Shown piece after piece: positions 36,201 to 45,268 of a stretch of 64,000 bases of DNA. The position numbers and the translations under genes are program-made. The stretch is from Pyropia yezoensis. Its lineage: Eukaryota; Rhodophyta; Bangiophyceae; Bangiales; Bangiaceae. Location: positions 20,496,020-20,560,019 of the forward strand of contig CM020620.1 of NCBI GenBank assembly GCA_009829735.1, in the 5' to 3' direction. The notes beneath the pieces were generated by a model. That model ran no database searches, was not told the DNA's origin, and worked only from the letters and a program-made list of their open reading frames with translations. Within the stretch, counting starts at the first letter, position 1. Each line of letters opens with the position of its first letter.

Positions 36201-37231
36201 GGTACATCCTGGTCATGTCTGACCGCTTCACTAAGCTGTCAAGAGCGGCAGCCATCCCGAATGATACGGCATACACGATCATGAACGCAGTGGTTGACCA
36301 CTGGATCAGTGCATACGGAGTCATGAAGCAACTCCTCTCCGATAAAGGAGCAAACCTTACGTCGGCATTCTGCACTAAGGTCCTGGGCATGTTCGGTATC
36401 GAACCACGTCGGGCATCCGACTACCACCCGCAGTCCAACGGGCAGGTGGAGCGGTTCAACCGCACCATCGTAAAGATGCTACAGTGCTACGTGGCCGAGC
36501 ACACGAACACTTGGGACAGGCTTCTGTCCGTACTCACCCTGGCATACAATGCCAGGCCACATCGGAGCACAAACATTGCTCCGCTGGAGTGGGTCATGCC
36601 ACTAGGCGTCGGTAACTTGACGCTGCCACCCGGCAGGTGCACTCGGTATGATACACCGAAGGGCCGACCCGCCGAACGCATCCACCTAGCTTGGTTGGCC
36701 AAGCTATCGTGGATGATTCCTAAGCTCAAGGGTGCCCTTGACAGAACACAACTTCGGTATGAGAAGAACTTCAACGCCCGACTACGGGTGCGCAACGCAA
36801 CCCTGGTAACAGGTGGCTGGGTCTATATCAGACACCAGAAGTTCCGAGGGAACAAGCTTATGCAACCGGTCAAGGGACCGTACCAGATCCTCCACAGAGA
36901 TGACCACTCTGTTATCTTACACTCCGATACCGAGATTCAACGCATCAGCATGAATGACGTCACACCTGCTCCGATGCCGGAACAGCCTCAGCCGGTACCG
37001 GCTGGGTTGCTACATGAAGCTCTTACAACCCACCGGTCAGATGACCCGGTGGGACCGGATGGGATTCCATACCAAGTAGAGAGCGTGGTCGGACACACCG
37101 ACCCGGACCTACCAGGACCCTGGTACGTCAAGGTTATGTGGGTCGGATACGACTCACCCACCTGGGAACAGGCGGCAAATATACCCCGCCAACTCCTCAT
37201 GCCGTACATGAGGCGACGACGCCTACTGTAA
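33224..37231 (+). CDS. Pol polyprotein, family B, intact (1335 aa)
   Basis: Domains in order: aspartic protease (LDTGAGPN, about residue 59); reverse transcriptase with FCIDYRRLN and LVYLDDVIVF (about 527); RNase H (DVDACDTQVG, ERECLGVIWA, GSDHEPL); integrase zinc region (HPGGSRMFAAMRR...CHPCAR); catalytic triad in AIDILGPLP (about 979), SDKGANL (about 1040) and QVERFNRT (about 1075); chromodomain-like end (PWYVKVMWVGYDSPTWEQ). SDNGANL in the left copy is SDKGANL here; the Asp itself is kept. It lies in the same phase as gag, but stops at 33053, 33065 and 33140 intervene. Pol therefore needs its own initiation: the first ATG is 33224, and the open phase begins at 33143. The DNA is saturated with short perfect hairpins (see findings). 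Confidence 0.95.
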   Translation: MGGEDGKPRHVEPDKGPIQDARATPDIGVGHVLFTLENFKVSATLGVDPQSTRSYYPVLDTGAGPNLIRKDTLPDKWLPRVRVTRGPTIKDANGRLIRTTAAMSLQVTIGDLTTEVDFLVCETLSVPCILGCTFINVHVDAIRPGRRTVELQEADGTKRGHTAIVRDLTLQGSHVNVAEVYASVEPKTLRLAKRTRFEPLSETVLPVNCDLAGICRVQSNLRTYKRHGLTMANGLIDLPAGGSSLLVMANYRRKAVTLPKGTILGIAELYEGDILTPDKEGQVEPLEVLAVAETTERQQPDDGKPNPSAAPADLPPKDQEALKALAEADLDHLPPSVAEGVRRMLRKHDVMWTGGALGTIGATQHRIDLVPGARPARSQPHRAGPMQREIVDGEVKRMSEAKVIRPSMSEWGAPVVIVPKKDQTPRFCIDYRRLNLVTKKDSYPLPRMDECIDSLGEATVFTTIDCNAGYWQIPVADEDIPKTAFVCHSGVYEFLRMPFGLSNAPATFQRAIDIILSGVKWRNCLVYLDDVIVFSRNMDDHVQHVDEVLTLLRNAGVTLRLKKCAFFQQTVEYLGHQITPGKLGVLEANTRALRDARFPNTKTQLKSFLGMCNVYRRFVKDFARIAKPLTVLTSSTLPKVLQPPSPSEEEAFEWLKRALLAPPVLALPHRRGTFVIDVDACDTQVGCTLLQGETLIGTDNVIPDLRPVGYFSRTLNPAERNYSATERECLGVIWAVQLLRPYLEGSRFIVGSDHEPLRWLLNLGDKDSDSHGRLARWRLKMAEHDYRTVYKAGSTHHLGDALSRLDTPSGDTRPVDEDIPVVPVCMVGNATQGMADHTMAHLACPLTLADFREAQANDDDCRRHRANLLAGTAGIFSENEDGLIYRRAPADGRHQVVVPVSLRQAVMKREHENPTAGHPGGSRMFAAMRRFFYWPAMAVDVIDHVRGCHPCARNRIGLHRRASAMKLFPPDGPNEQVAIDILGPLPITEEGNRYILVMSDRFTKLSRAAAIPNDTAYTIMNAVVDHWISAYGVMKQLLSDKGANLTSAFCTKVLGMFGIEPRRASDYHPQSNGQVERFNRTIVKMLQCYVAEHTNTWDRLLSVLTLAYNARPHRSTNIAPLEWVMPLGVGNLTLPPGRCTRYDTPKGRPAERIHLAWLAKLSWMIPKLKGALDRTQLRYEKNFNARLRVRNATLVTGGWVYIRHQKFRGNKLMQPVKGPYQILHRDDHSVILHSDTEIQRISMNDVTPAPMPEQPQPVPAGLLHEALTTHRSDDPVGPDGIPYQVESVVGHTDPDLPGPWYVKVMWVGYDSPTWEQAANIPRQLLMPYMRRRRLL

Positions 37232-37309
37232 CAACCCAACCGACACCGACTTCGGCTGTTGGGGGGTGAGGCTTATACCTACTAAGTAGGGTGTGACGTG
37301 GTTACGGCA

Positions 37310-37351
37310 GACTTAGGTTTCTAAGTCAAATCAGACTTAGGTTTCTAAGTC
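37310..37351. repeat. Tandem short hairpins between pol and accessory gene
   Basis: Two perfect copies of GACTTAGGTTTCTAAGTC (7-bp stem, 4-nt loop) at 37310-37327 and 37334-37351. A third, weaker one follows 24 bases on. Further hairpins of GGGAGGATGACCTCCC type lie at about 37454 and 37488. They occupy the 454-bp region where the pol and accessory transcripts must end. Confidence 0.85.
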
Positions 37352-37685
37352 GAACCAAGCTTAGGTAACTAAGTAAAACCTGAACCTTAATAAGTTAACT
37401 TAAAGGTAAAGGCTAACTCCGATAATATCGAAGTAACTAGGGAGCTTACACGGGAGGATGACCTCCCCAAGCCAAGACACCAAGTGAGGGAGGATGACCT
37501 CCCCAAGCATGAACCTACCGGAAGAAGTTGGACGGGAGGCAAGGCACCACTGAGCCAGAAGGGGTACTCCCCAGGGCAGCAAACAGAGGCAAGCAATGCC
37601 CCCAAAGGGGATGAGTTTATACTCACTACTACCCGGCTACCATAAGGGTTGCCGGGGCCCTCTCCCGCACAAACAATAGCACTCC

Positions 37686-40133
37686 TCAGTGGGTAGACCC
37701 ACTGCCCGAGGGAGGCCACTCACGCGTAAGCGCGTAGACCTCCGTGCTCCACCGGTCGGCAACGTCACGACGGTCGACCACCCGAGTTACCTCGGTGCAT
37801 AGCTGGACGAGGGTGCTGCGGCCAGCCTCCACGTCTTCCAGAGCTTTCTGGAGGCGGTCCAGCACGCCACCGAAGCAACGCGCTGACCCAACCAGCGCAG
37901 CACCTGGGGGGATATCCCCCCAGCTAACAGAGAGACCCCCACGCATTGCGCGGGTAACAAGGGCGTCAACGCCCTCATACCAGAGACGGGGACCCCCGTC
38001 ATGTAGGACAGGGGCGGGAGGTGACACTGGCGCAGCCAGAGGAGCCACAGGAGCCGACACGGCTACCACCGGAGCCGGTGGCACCTGATACGAGGCCCGG
38101 TAGGACCCTACCGAAGGGGCTCCACCGTAACCACGGCGGTACTCCGCCCGACGACGGGACACCTCACGCTCCCCACCCACAGAGCCCCACTCTCGGGGAC
38201 GACGGCCAACCGCCGCCGGCATCGGGTTACCGAACCACGGAGCAAGGACCTGAAGAGGGTCATGGATAACCATGGGAATATCCAGGTCAGCAACAGCCTC
38301 GGTGGATGTCCACCCATGGCAACTGGGCTCACCCGGCTGAGTACGCCGGACACGCAACGAGTGACGAGGCAAGGGGGAAGCCCCAGCCTGCGGGTCCCGG
38401 TACGGGGGAAGGGCCAACACCCCAGCCCAGTTCACGGCATCGTGAACAGCCAGCAGGGCTTCGAACTCCCGGGCCAACCCGGTCTTGGCGGCTATCAGAT
38501 CCACGCCCAACTGCGCGATGTGCCGACGGACACCCGTCGGAAGATGAAACAGACGACCCTGCCGGCGGACGGACAGCAAGAAGGATGAAGCCTGCCCGAG
38601 GGTAACCTCAAGGGTGAAGGTACCCTGCAACGGGTGGACCGGTCGCGAGGCCAACACACTCCCGAAGTAGCGAAGACAGGAGCCGGTGTCAAACCGGAAA
38701 GCAGGGGCGGGTTCCCACCCCTCCTGCCATAGCGGCGGGCGCACGGGAGTGTATACCGGAGCACGACCGTTGCCGGTCTGCAACGCACACGTTATATCCG
38801 TGCGGAACGCATCCGCCATGACACCATGGTTACGTCGCCAACTCGACGCCGACTTCAACCCCGCCATGGGCGGGTAGGGAGCCGTCAACGACAGATACGG
38901 GGGTACCCCCGGGTAGTAGTCAAAGTCGGGATACCGACCGGTACTGCCCACCGTCTCCCCAAACGCAACCGGCTCCGCCGCCGCCGCAATCCCCCGAGCA
39001 CTAGCCGGGTAGTCAATCTCCCGCGGCAACGCGGGGGCAATCAGGTCGCAGACCCCGAAGTTGGGGTCGAGGTAGACCTCACCCCGTCCCACCCGGGTGC
39101 GCCAGAGCTGCGCATGCCGGTCGTCCGGCTGACTCAGGATCCAATGATGTTCCACCCGGACCGCGTTCGGCTGGTTGACCAGCCGCACCAACTCCCGCTC
39201 CCAGCTCGGGTCCACCTTAACGCGGCGGGAGGACTCTCCACGGGGATGCACCAGGTGAGAGTCCACCCGCATACGCCCATCGGACTCCATCGACTCTTGC
39301 ACCGTGAGGCCTCGAACCCGAGCCACCAAGTCGGACACCGACATGGCGGGTTGACCCGCCGCCACGGCGACGCCGCCACCCAACGGGGCAACCCGGGCAG
39401 GACCAGGAAGAATCGGGGGCGCCGGGGGACGCACCACCGGCAGAGGGGCCGACGTCGGAGATGGACGAGGCCGAGGAGGAAGAAGAAGGGCGGGCGCCCG
39501 CCCGGAGTAACTCCCGGTGTCAACCGCCATGGGAGAAGGAGCGTCTTGACCGCTCGACACCCGCGGCACCGCAGGTATGGTACCGGCGCCGGCACCACCC
39601 GTCGGCGTAGCCCCCGCCTCGGAAGGGGAAGGCACTTGGACAGCCTCCGGAGCCGGAGCCCCGGCCGTGCGGACACCCGCACCGTCTTGACCCGCCACAC
39701 CGGGTGTCGCACCGCCACCACCACCCGCGTCAACGTCGGGACCGCCTCGAGGAGTCACCGCCCGGACACCCGGACCACCATGACCAGCCGGAGTCGGCTG
39801 CGGGTCGCCACCTCCGCCGCAGGGCGGACCATCTTGAGGTAGCTGCGGTGAGCCGGCACCGGCACCAGGCTCCATCCGGGCAGCCGGCAGAGAGGGGGTA
39901 GAAGCCGCCACGCGCGGTTGACCGCCGGGTTGACCGCCGGCCGACGGCACCGTCGTGCCGCTGCACACGGACGACAGTCCTCCGGCCGACAGACGGACGG
40001 ACACCGCAGGCCCGTCGTCGTCAGACGAGCTCACCCCGTAACGTGCGGCGTCGGGACCGACAGGCGCGTCGTCCTCCATCTCCTCCCCGATCAGGAGGTC
40101 TTCCTCCTCTCCAAGCACCTGGGGATAGGACAT
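37686..40133 (-). CDS. Antisense accessory protein, family B, intact (815 aa)
   Basis: Encoded opposite to gag-pol, between pol and the 3' LTR. The start is taken at the ATG at 40133 (MSYPQVLGEEEDLLIGEEMEDD), where acidic, non-repetitive sequence begins. Layout: acidic N-terminus; about 250 residues rich in Pro, Gly, Ala and Ser; a folded region (from about SDLVARVRGLTVQES) including HHWILSQP and LRYFGSVLASRP; a segment with LEVTLGQASSFLLSVRRQGRLFHLPTGVRRH; a basic/Pro linker; and a C-terminal domain (WGDIPPGAALVGSARCFGGVLDRL). No signal peptide, clear membrane span or known enzyme motif is visible. Its layout matches the accessory proteins of families D and A and fragments of C. The position corresponds to that of env-like or antisense extra ORFs reported in plant LTR elements. 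The function is unknown; a Gag/Pol partner or a regulator of transposition is possible. Confidence 0.85.
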   Translation of the reverse strand: MSYPQVLGEEEDLLIGEEMEDDAPVGPDAARYGVSSSDDDGPAVSVRLSAGGLSSVCSGTTVPSAGGQPGGQPRVAASTPSLPAARMEPGAGAGSPQLPQDGPPCGGGGDPQPTPAGHGGPGVRAVTPRGGPDVDAGGGGGATPGVAGQDGAGVRTAGAPAPEAVQVPSPSEAGATPTGGAGAGTIPAVPRVSSGQDAPSPMAVDTGSYSGRAPALLLPPRPRPSPTSAPLPVVRPPAPPILPGPARVAPLGGGVAVAAGQPAMSVSDLVARVRGLTVQESMESDGRMRVDSHLVHPRGESSRRVKVDPSWERELVRLVNQPNAVRVEHHWILSQPDDRHAQLWRTRVGRGEVYLDPNFGVCDLIAPALPREIDYPASARGIAAAAEPVAFGETVGSTGRYPDFDYYPGVPPYLSLTAPYPPMAGLKSASSWRRNHGVMADAFRTDITCALQTGNGRAPVYTPVRPPLWQEGWEPAPAFRFDTGSCLRYFGSVLASRPVHPLQGTFTLEVTLGQASSFLLSVRRQGRLFHLPTGVRRHIAQLGVDLIAAKTGLAREFEALLAVHDAVNWAGVLALPPYRDPQAGASPLPRHSLRVRRTQPGEPSCHGWTSTEAVADLDIPMVIHDPLQVLAPWFGNPMPAAVGRRPREWGSVGGEREVSRRRAEYRRGYGGAPSVGSYRASYQVPPAPVVAVSAPVAPLAAPVSPPAPVLHDGGPRLWYEGVDALVTRAMRGGLSVSWGDIPPGAALVGSARCFGGVLDRLQKALEDVEAGRSTLVQLCTEVTRVVDRRDVADRWSTEVYALTREWPPSGSGSTH

Positions 40134-40706
40134 GATAACGGGTGCAGAGTCCCCCGCGCCCACAAGCCGTCGACGGCTACGACCCGGTACGGTGGGATAA
40201 CCGGGACGAGCCAGGGAAGCGCAGGCACCCGCGCTTATGACCACAAACGGCCACGAGCAGCGCCGCAAACACGCGGGTCGACCCACGCCGCACGGGGCTA
40301 CGAACGCGCCCCACCCAGGCACCTGGGCGGGACGGGGCCACCCCCACACATGGGGTAAGCAAGGGGGGTCACCCCCAACCGCCCCCACGCAACGCGGGCA
40401 GCCCTCGCCCCCCACTCAATCGTCCACACGAGAGGGACCCCCCTACCACCAGGCACCTGGTGGCGGATCCGCTTGCACCACCCCTCGGAAAGGGGGGTCG
40501 TGAACAAAAACCCGCATCGGGAAATTAACGGTCCGGAAAACGGATCGTGTGTGTACCACACAAAGTGGGGCACCCCCCTCGGACAACCTCGAAAAGGGGT
40601 GTCTGTCGCGACGGGGCGCAAAGCCCCACCCGACGGGTAAACAGTCACGCGACCCACTTACATTCGGTAACCCGAATGCAACTCGACCCGAGGACGGGCC
40701 GAATCT
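40134..40706. other. Leader of accessory gene, family B right copy
   Basis: G/C-run-rich region between the accessory ATG and the polypurine tract, mirrored at 26276-26848. It would hold the accessory gene's promoter or 5' UTR if transcription starts in or near the 3' LTR. No clear TATA box is seen. Confidence 0.4.
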
Positions 40707-40716
40707 AAGGGGGGGA
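40707..40716 (+). other. Polypurine tract, family B
   Basis: AAGGGGGGGA immediately before TAT and the LTR start at 40719. It is the expected primer site for plus-strand DNA synthesis, and it supports the 3' LTR boundary. Confidence 0.8.
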
Positions 40717-40718
40717 TA

Positions 40719-41080
40719 TGTAGCAATATGGTTGTCCGTATTGTGACCCTAATATTAGGGGGGCTACTTCTAATCCTTAACTTCAATTTGAGAGTCCGAG
40801 CTGGTCACGGTATCTATAAGTTACGTATGTCCAGAGGGACTTGCATCTTGGGGTGGAGGGTAGTTAGTAGTGTCTCCGAGGGTTTATAACGAGGGGGCCG
40901 GTGGCGAATCCACCGCCGGCCAAGGTAGAACAACAAACCCCTCCCATTTGGGCTCCCATCTTGGTCCCGTGGCTTGCGCTCCAAGGACAGCAACCTTGGC
41001 CTCCCGGTGACGTTGGTGCCGATCCCCCTTGGTGAGTGTTCCCTGAGAGTGGACGTGCGACGGATTCCTATTGTGCTACA
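40719..41080 (+). repeat. Family B 3' LTR, right copy (362 bp)
   Basis: Begins TGTAGCAATATGG and ends CCTATTGTGCTACA, imperfect inverted termini like those of families A and D. A TTATAAACCC-type TATA sequence occurs within it in reverse (GGGTTTATAA near 40880). Confidence 0.85.
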
Positions 41081-42670
41081 CACCCTCCCTCTCTCCCTCT
41101 TGGGCATGGTGACACTCACTGGCTGTTCCTTCCCGCCATCCCCTCACACCGCTGACTGGGGAGGGGTGGTATTTTACGGAGGGGTGGGGTGGTGCCCGTG
41201 AAGAGGGGGAGAGAGCGGTTCATGGGGTCGCTCATTTGCTGTGGACGGGCGGGCCGGAGTAGCTCGTTGGATGGCGACGAACACGGCCGACGACGGGCAG
41301 CGGAAAGAGATGGTGTAGTCGACCGCTGGTGTATGATGCGTGGGAGGAGGGAGGCGGCGGTGGGGAGGGCCGACGGGGAACTAGACGCCGTGTGTCAGCG
41401 AACAAGGCGATGTGTGGGGCGGGAGGGGACTTTAACTGTTCATGTTGCTTGATTGACGCGTCGTATTGGTGTGGCTGATGCGTCCGGGAGGTAGCTAGTA
41501 GGCGAGGGGTAGCATTGGAGCGATGGGGCTGAAGATGGGAGGTTAAGGGGAAAGGCAGGACGTCAATGAGGCGCAGCGAAGGGGGAGGTGGAGGGTAGGC
41601 GACGGAGGGGGGGGGAGGATTAGGGTTAGACAACATTTCTAGACCAAACCTAAGAACAAAGTATCAGTGACCATAGGCAGGGAGTTGCTTGCGCTCCGCG
41701 AGTTGCCACACAGCGAGAAGGACTGTCTCAGGGCACAGCGAAATCGCAACATACTAGCTGCTAATCGCACGACCAGACCATGACAATTGATCAGGGGCGA
41801 ACCCACCTACATAGCGGTGCTCGAATCGCACCTGGGGCGAACAGCGATTTCACCAGTGCAAACGAAGGGCGAACTCGAACTTGTTTAATCACTCTCCGGG
41901 TGGCACAGTGGTGCTGGCGGGACCCAGGCGGTGTGTGGTCACCACGTCAAAGCCAGTCGCGCGTGTTCTGGGCTCCAAGGTGCCCCCTGCGACGTGCCAG
42001 AGGCGCGCATTGCGCGTATCCGTCTGACACCAGTCTTTCACAAGTGACACCAGTTCTTCATAACTTCCAGTTATATAGAAAACACACAGTGTTTACATAG
42101 CAAAATCGATGTGGGCACGGGAAGAAAACAAGCACCAGCTGCGCATCGACTCGCGCCAAAAATTGAAGCGGGCATAAACGCAAACGGTGAGTCACACGGA
42201 TGGACGCACCAACTCATGGGCTCTCCAGTGATGTAAAGAAGGCCCAAAGAGGCGGGCTTTTTGCCGCGCCACGGCCCGCTGAATACAAGAAAGGCGGGTA
42301 TCCCAGAGAGAAAAACAATCCAAATACCTCGTCTGGGGGCCCATCTGACTGATTGAGCGGCGCGCCCCGCGCTTCCCGCCGGCGCATACGCCCAGTTCCC
42401 TGCCTACTCTCCGTCTTCCCCCCCTCCCCTGGATGCACCGTTCTTCTCCACTACCCTGCAGGGGCAGGGATGGCTCCTCGGCCCCTATGCAAAGCTGCGG
42501 CCGCGTCAGAGACGCCGCTGCCGCGCTGACGCCTCGCACCAGGCAGGTAACAGGGAGAAGTTCTGCCCGGTGCGACCCCCACCGCCCCCTTCCTGCCTGG
42601 TATAAGCACTTCATGTCCTCCCTACCTGGCCGCGAACCTTCTTAGTCGGGCACCCGCCGCCCGTCCCTTG
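41081..42670. other. Unassigned DNA right of the family B dimer
   Basis: No supported gene. Sequence is unrelated to the family A gag found left of the dimer. A pair of near-identical 20-mers (TGACACCAGT...) sits at about 42024-42063, followed by a TATATAG string near 42072. A minus-strand frame at 42192-42614 has no known domain. Confidence 0.4.
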
Positions 42671-43290
42671 TTGGGTCGAGGTACTCCTTCTCCTCCCCCC
42701 CTTGCTGCGGTCCTCCTGGGTCGGACGGCCGCCCCCCTCCCCTTTTGGGTCGGGGTACCCCGTCCCATCCTCCTTGGCCGCGGTCCTTCTCTGTCAGACG
42801 GCCTCCCTCCTCCCCTGTTTGGTCGGGGTACCCCCCCCCCTGCCTCCTGGCTGCGGTCCTGCTCGGTCGAACCACGGCCCCTTTCCCCTGTTGAGTCCGG
42901 GAACCCCCCCCCCCTGCCCCCTGGCTACGGTACTGCTCGGTCGGACCGCGGCCGCTTTCCCCTGTTGGGTCGGGGTACCCCCCGCCCCTGCCTCCTGGCT
43001 GCGGTCCTGCTCGGTCGGACCACGGCCCCTTTCCCCTGTTGAGTCCGGGAACCCCCCCCCCCTTCCCCCTGGCTAGGGTACTGCTCGGTCGGACCACGGC
43101 CGCTTTCCCCTGTTGGGTCGGGGTACCCCAAACCCTCCCCCCCTAGCTTCGGCCCTGCTCGGTCGGACCGCCGCCCCCCTCCTCTATTGGGTCGGGGAAC
43201 CCCATCCTTCCCCCTCTTGCCGTGCTCCTGCCTGGACGGAGCCTTCAACCCCCACCCCGATTGGTCGGGGCACCCCATCCCGTCCTGCTC
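42671..43290 (+). repeat. 73-74-bp tandem repeat, about 8.5 units
   Basis: Units start with TTG(G/A)GTC(G/C)GGG at 42671, 42745, 42818, 42891, 42964, 43039, 43113, 43187 and 43261. Each has a GGGGTACCCC-like or GGGAACCCC block, a C-run, and CTGGCTGCGGTCCTGCTCGG. The array ends about 275 bp before the family C accessory gene and may be part of that element's LTR or leader. Confidence 0.9.
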
Positions 43291-43565
43291 CGTCGCCAGG
43301 GCGGGGTGAGGCGGTGTAGGGTCACAAACATGGGCCAGCGGAACGTAGGCGCAGCCCTGGTACCAATTGGAACGTTGGGGGCCAGTGGATAAGAGCACCC
43401 TCACGGGTTCCCTCGTCCCTAGCACCTGGGTCCCATTGTACCATCGTCCCCGCGGCGCTTCCCCTGGGCACCTCGTTCCCCCCCGTTACCTCGTTCCCTT
43501 TCTCGGTTTTCGTGCCCACGGACCCCACCACACGTACCACCACGTTCCTCTCGACCCGGGCCCCC

Positions 43566-44513
43566 ATGGATACCGGCTGCGCTGCGGCGGCCTCGCCTGC
43601 TAGCGCGGGCCCTGTGGTCTCCGACCGTCAAGGTGACCGAGCTGTTCAAGGTGGCCCCGCTACTGGGCCAGACGCTCTCTCAATGGACTTAGAGGAAGCC
43701 GGGGCGGGCCAGTCGTACGCGGCCAAAGCTGGCGTGGTTCCTGAAGACTTTGGACCCGAGACAGTTACGGCGTGGCGTCAGGAGGAGGCGCGGGGTTGGG
43801 TCCCTAGTACCCGGGCTCATGGGATCCTTCGTGCCGTGGACGGGAGCTGTCCGGGTATCTCGTTTCGCAAGCAGATGGCAGTGATGCCGGAAGCTCGGAT
43901 CCCTGTCCTTTCGGACCGTTCCCAATCGATCACGGTTGTGCGGCACGCGGACGAGGTCGGGTACGTCGAACGGTTCAAGGCGGTCCGCATGGAACGCACC
44001 CAAGGGACCCTTCCTGCCGCGCCTTAAACTTGTTACCTGATTGGGTCTCCTCCGTACCTGAACCGTTCCGGGTACCAAGTGACCCAACCTAGCCTGGTGA
44101 TCAGTCGGCACCATCGTGACAAGAGTCGGTTCCTTGTCGGGTAGCACCAACAAGAGTTCCTAGGCTGTTCAGCGGCTACCCGCGGACTCCATTACGTTCG
44201 GGTTCCACACTGGTTCGAGAACGTGGAACTACCATTTGGGGCCCTTGTGGAGCTTCCTGCGGTCCAGTGTTACTTCACGGAACTTCTTCGTTCGTCGGAC
44301 GCGTTCGCTTAGTACGTGTTTCGGACGGAATGGGCTACAAACTGTGCTGTGTACCTGCTCGAGTTCACCCGGCGGCAGGGTTACCTGTGTATCTTCCCTC
44401 CGCCCCTTCGTACGTGGATCCAGCGCGTCGGTACCCGTGCTATCTGTCAGAGTCCCGGTGGCGTGGACGAGGCCGCAGCGCGGGACCTGGACGCCCTTCT
44501 GATTCTTAGTGAC
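43566..44513 (+). pseudogene. Antisense-type accessory gene, family C, 5' part
   Basis: Starts at the ATG at 43566 and reads to 44027, then changes phase in the decayed part up to the family D insertion at 44513. The LTEWATNCAVYLLEFTRRQGYLCIFPPPLRTWI-type region (written here from two adjacent short pieces near 44320-44420) corresponds to the family D segment with HEVFVSNRLWFLPDLLMVWI. GTAC is frequent in the DNA, as in the family C pol. The gene resumes at 54164, so it was split by family D. Its gag-pol partner is not nearby. Confidence 0.75.
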
Positions 44514-45084
44514 TGTGGTATAAAACTCGATCCTCTCAGACACGTGTCAATATCCCTCGGGGGAAAGGGACAGGTGACACAGAAAGGGGAACTACGAGAA
44601 TGGTATGCCTGTTGCCTCACGTGCCTGCTCGCAGAGCAAACAGATACGCACGGTAGTGCACACGGGGAAGAGGAAAGCAAACGCGCAGTTGTCTTTTTCC
44701 TGAGAACGCGGGCCAAGGGCGCCTCGCTGTCCCTCCTAACGCGCATCTGGGGGAGCCTCGGCACGTTGGCCAGGTAGCCCCCCCATAACCCCGAGTGGCC
44801 CCGACCCGAGTCTAACCTCGTCAGGTCGGGGGCCACTATCACTACTAATTCTATTCCCACCCACTAATCTCACACTCAAGTTCTCTCAAATCAAGTCCCT
44901 CACAAGTATGCAAAAACCCATCAGATATCCCTCTCTCACGTGTGGATAGCGTAGTCCGCCGCATCCCAGTGCCGGGCACGGGCCACGGCCGCCAACCATC
45001 ACCACACGGCGGGCGTGTTCTGGCACCTGGTGCCCTCTGGTTGTAGTCCCGGGTCGGCGCCAAGTCGGGGCCAGGGATGCCACA
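44514..45084 (-). repeat. Family D 3' LTR
   Basis: In element orientation it starts TGTGGCATCCCTGG and ends TTTTATACCACA. It is the partner of 53593-54163. It carries a change at base 2 from the outer terminus compared with the other LTR (TGTAGC). Confidence 0.95.
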
Positions 45085-45098
45085 TAGCTCCCTCCCTA
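45085..45098 (-). other. Polypurine tract, family D
   Basis: TAGGGAGGGAGCTA in element orientation, immediately before the 3' LTR. It confirms the minus-strand orientation. Confidence 0.75.
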
Positions 45099-45268
45099 GT
45101 CCGGCACGTCCTCGGGCCGAACCAGGTGCCACCGTGCACAGCCTCGAGCACGTCCACACCGGTGCCGAGGTCGAGCGTCTTCACCCTGGTCACGATCACC
45201 TGCTCCGGTTCTCTGCCCCCCTTCTCTCCTTCACCTTGGCCCTCTCGTTCCCCCGGAGTCTGGACGTC

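Larger units (their letters stand above)
25899..41080. repeat. 15.2-kb inverted dimer of chromovirus family B
   Basis: Left arm 25899-32208 is the reverse complement of right arm 34775-41080. Each arm runs from RT through RNase H, integrase, chromodomain, the antisense accessory gene and PPT to a 3' LTR. The arms are not identical: scattered amino-acid substitutions, two frameshifts and one nonsense codon are found only on the left. They are therefore two distinct insertions or a duplication that has since diverged. The centre holds a 500-N gap plus the gag and pol N-terminal part of the right copy. The outer ends are LTR ends (TGTAGCACAATAGG and its inverse). Confidence 0.9.
32709..41080 (+). 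mobile_element. Chromovirus family B, right copy, complete except 5' end
   Basis: Gag C-terminus, intact pol, intact antisense accessory gene, polypurine tract and 3' LTR. With all catalytic motifs retained this is the best candidate for an active copy in the window, subject to what the gap contains. Confidence 0.88.

Noticed and set aside
36330..36350. Asn-to-Lys change in the SDNGANL integrase motif of the right family B copy as an inactivating change
   Set aside because: The catalytic Asp itself is kept, so loss of function cannot be claimed.
40298..40657. Minus-strand frame upstream of the accessory gene (119 codons)
   Set aside because: Mirror of the same leader; no recognisable protein.
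41620..41636. TTAGGGTTAG telomere-like string
   Set aside because: Fewer than two repeats; no array, so no telomere call.
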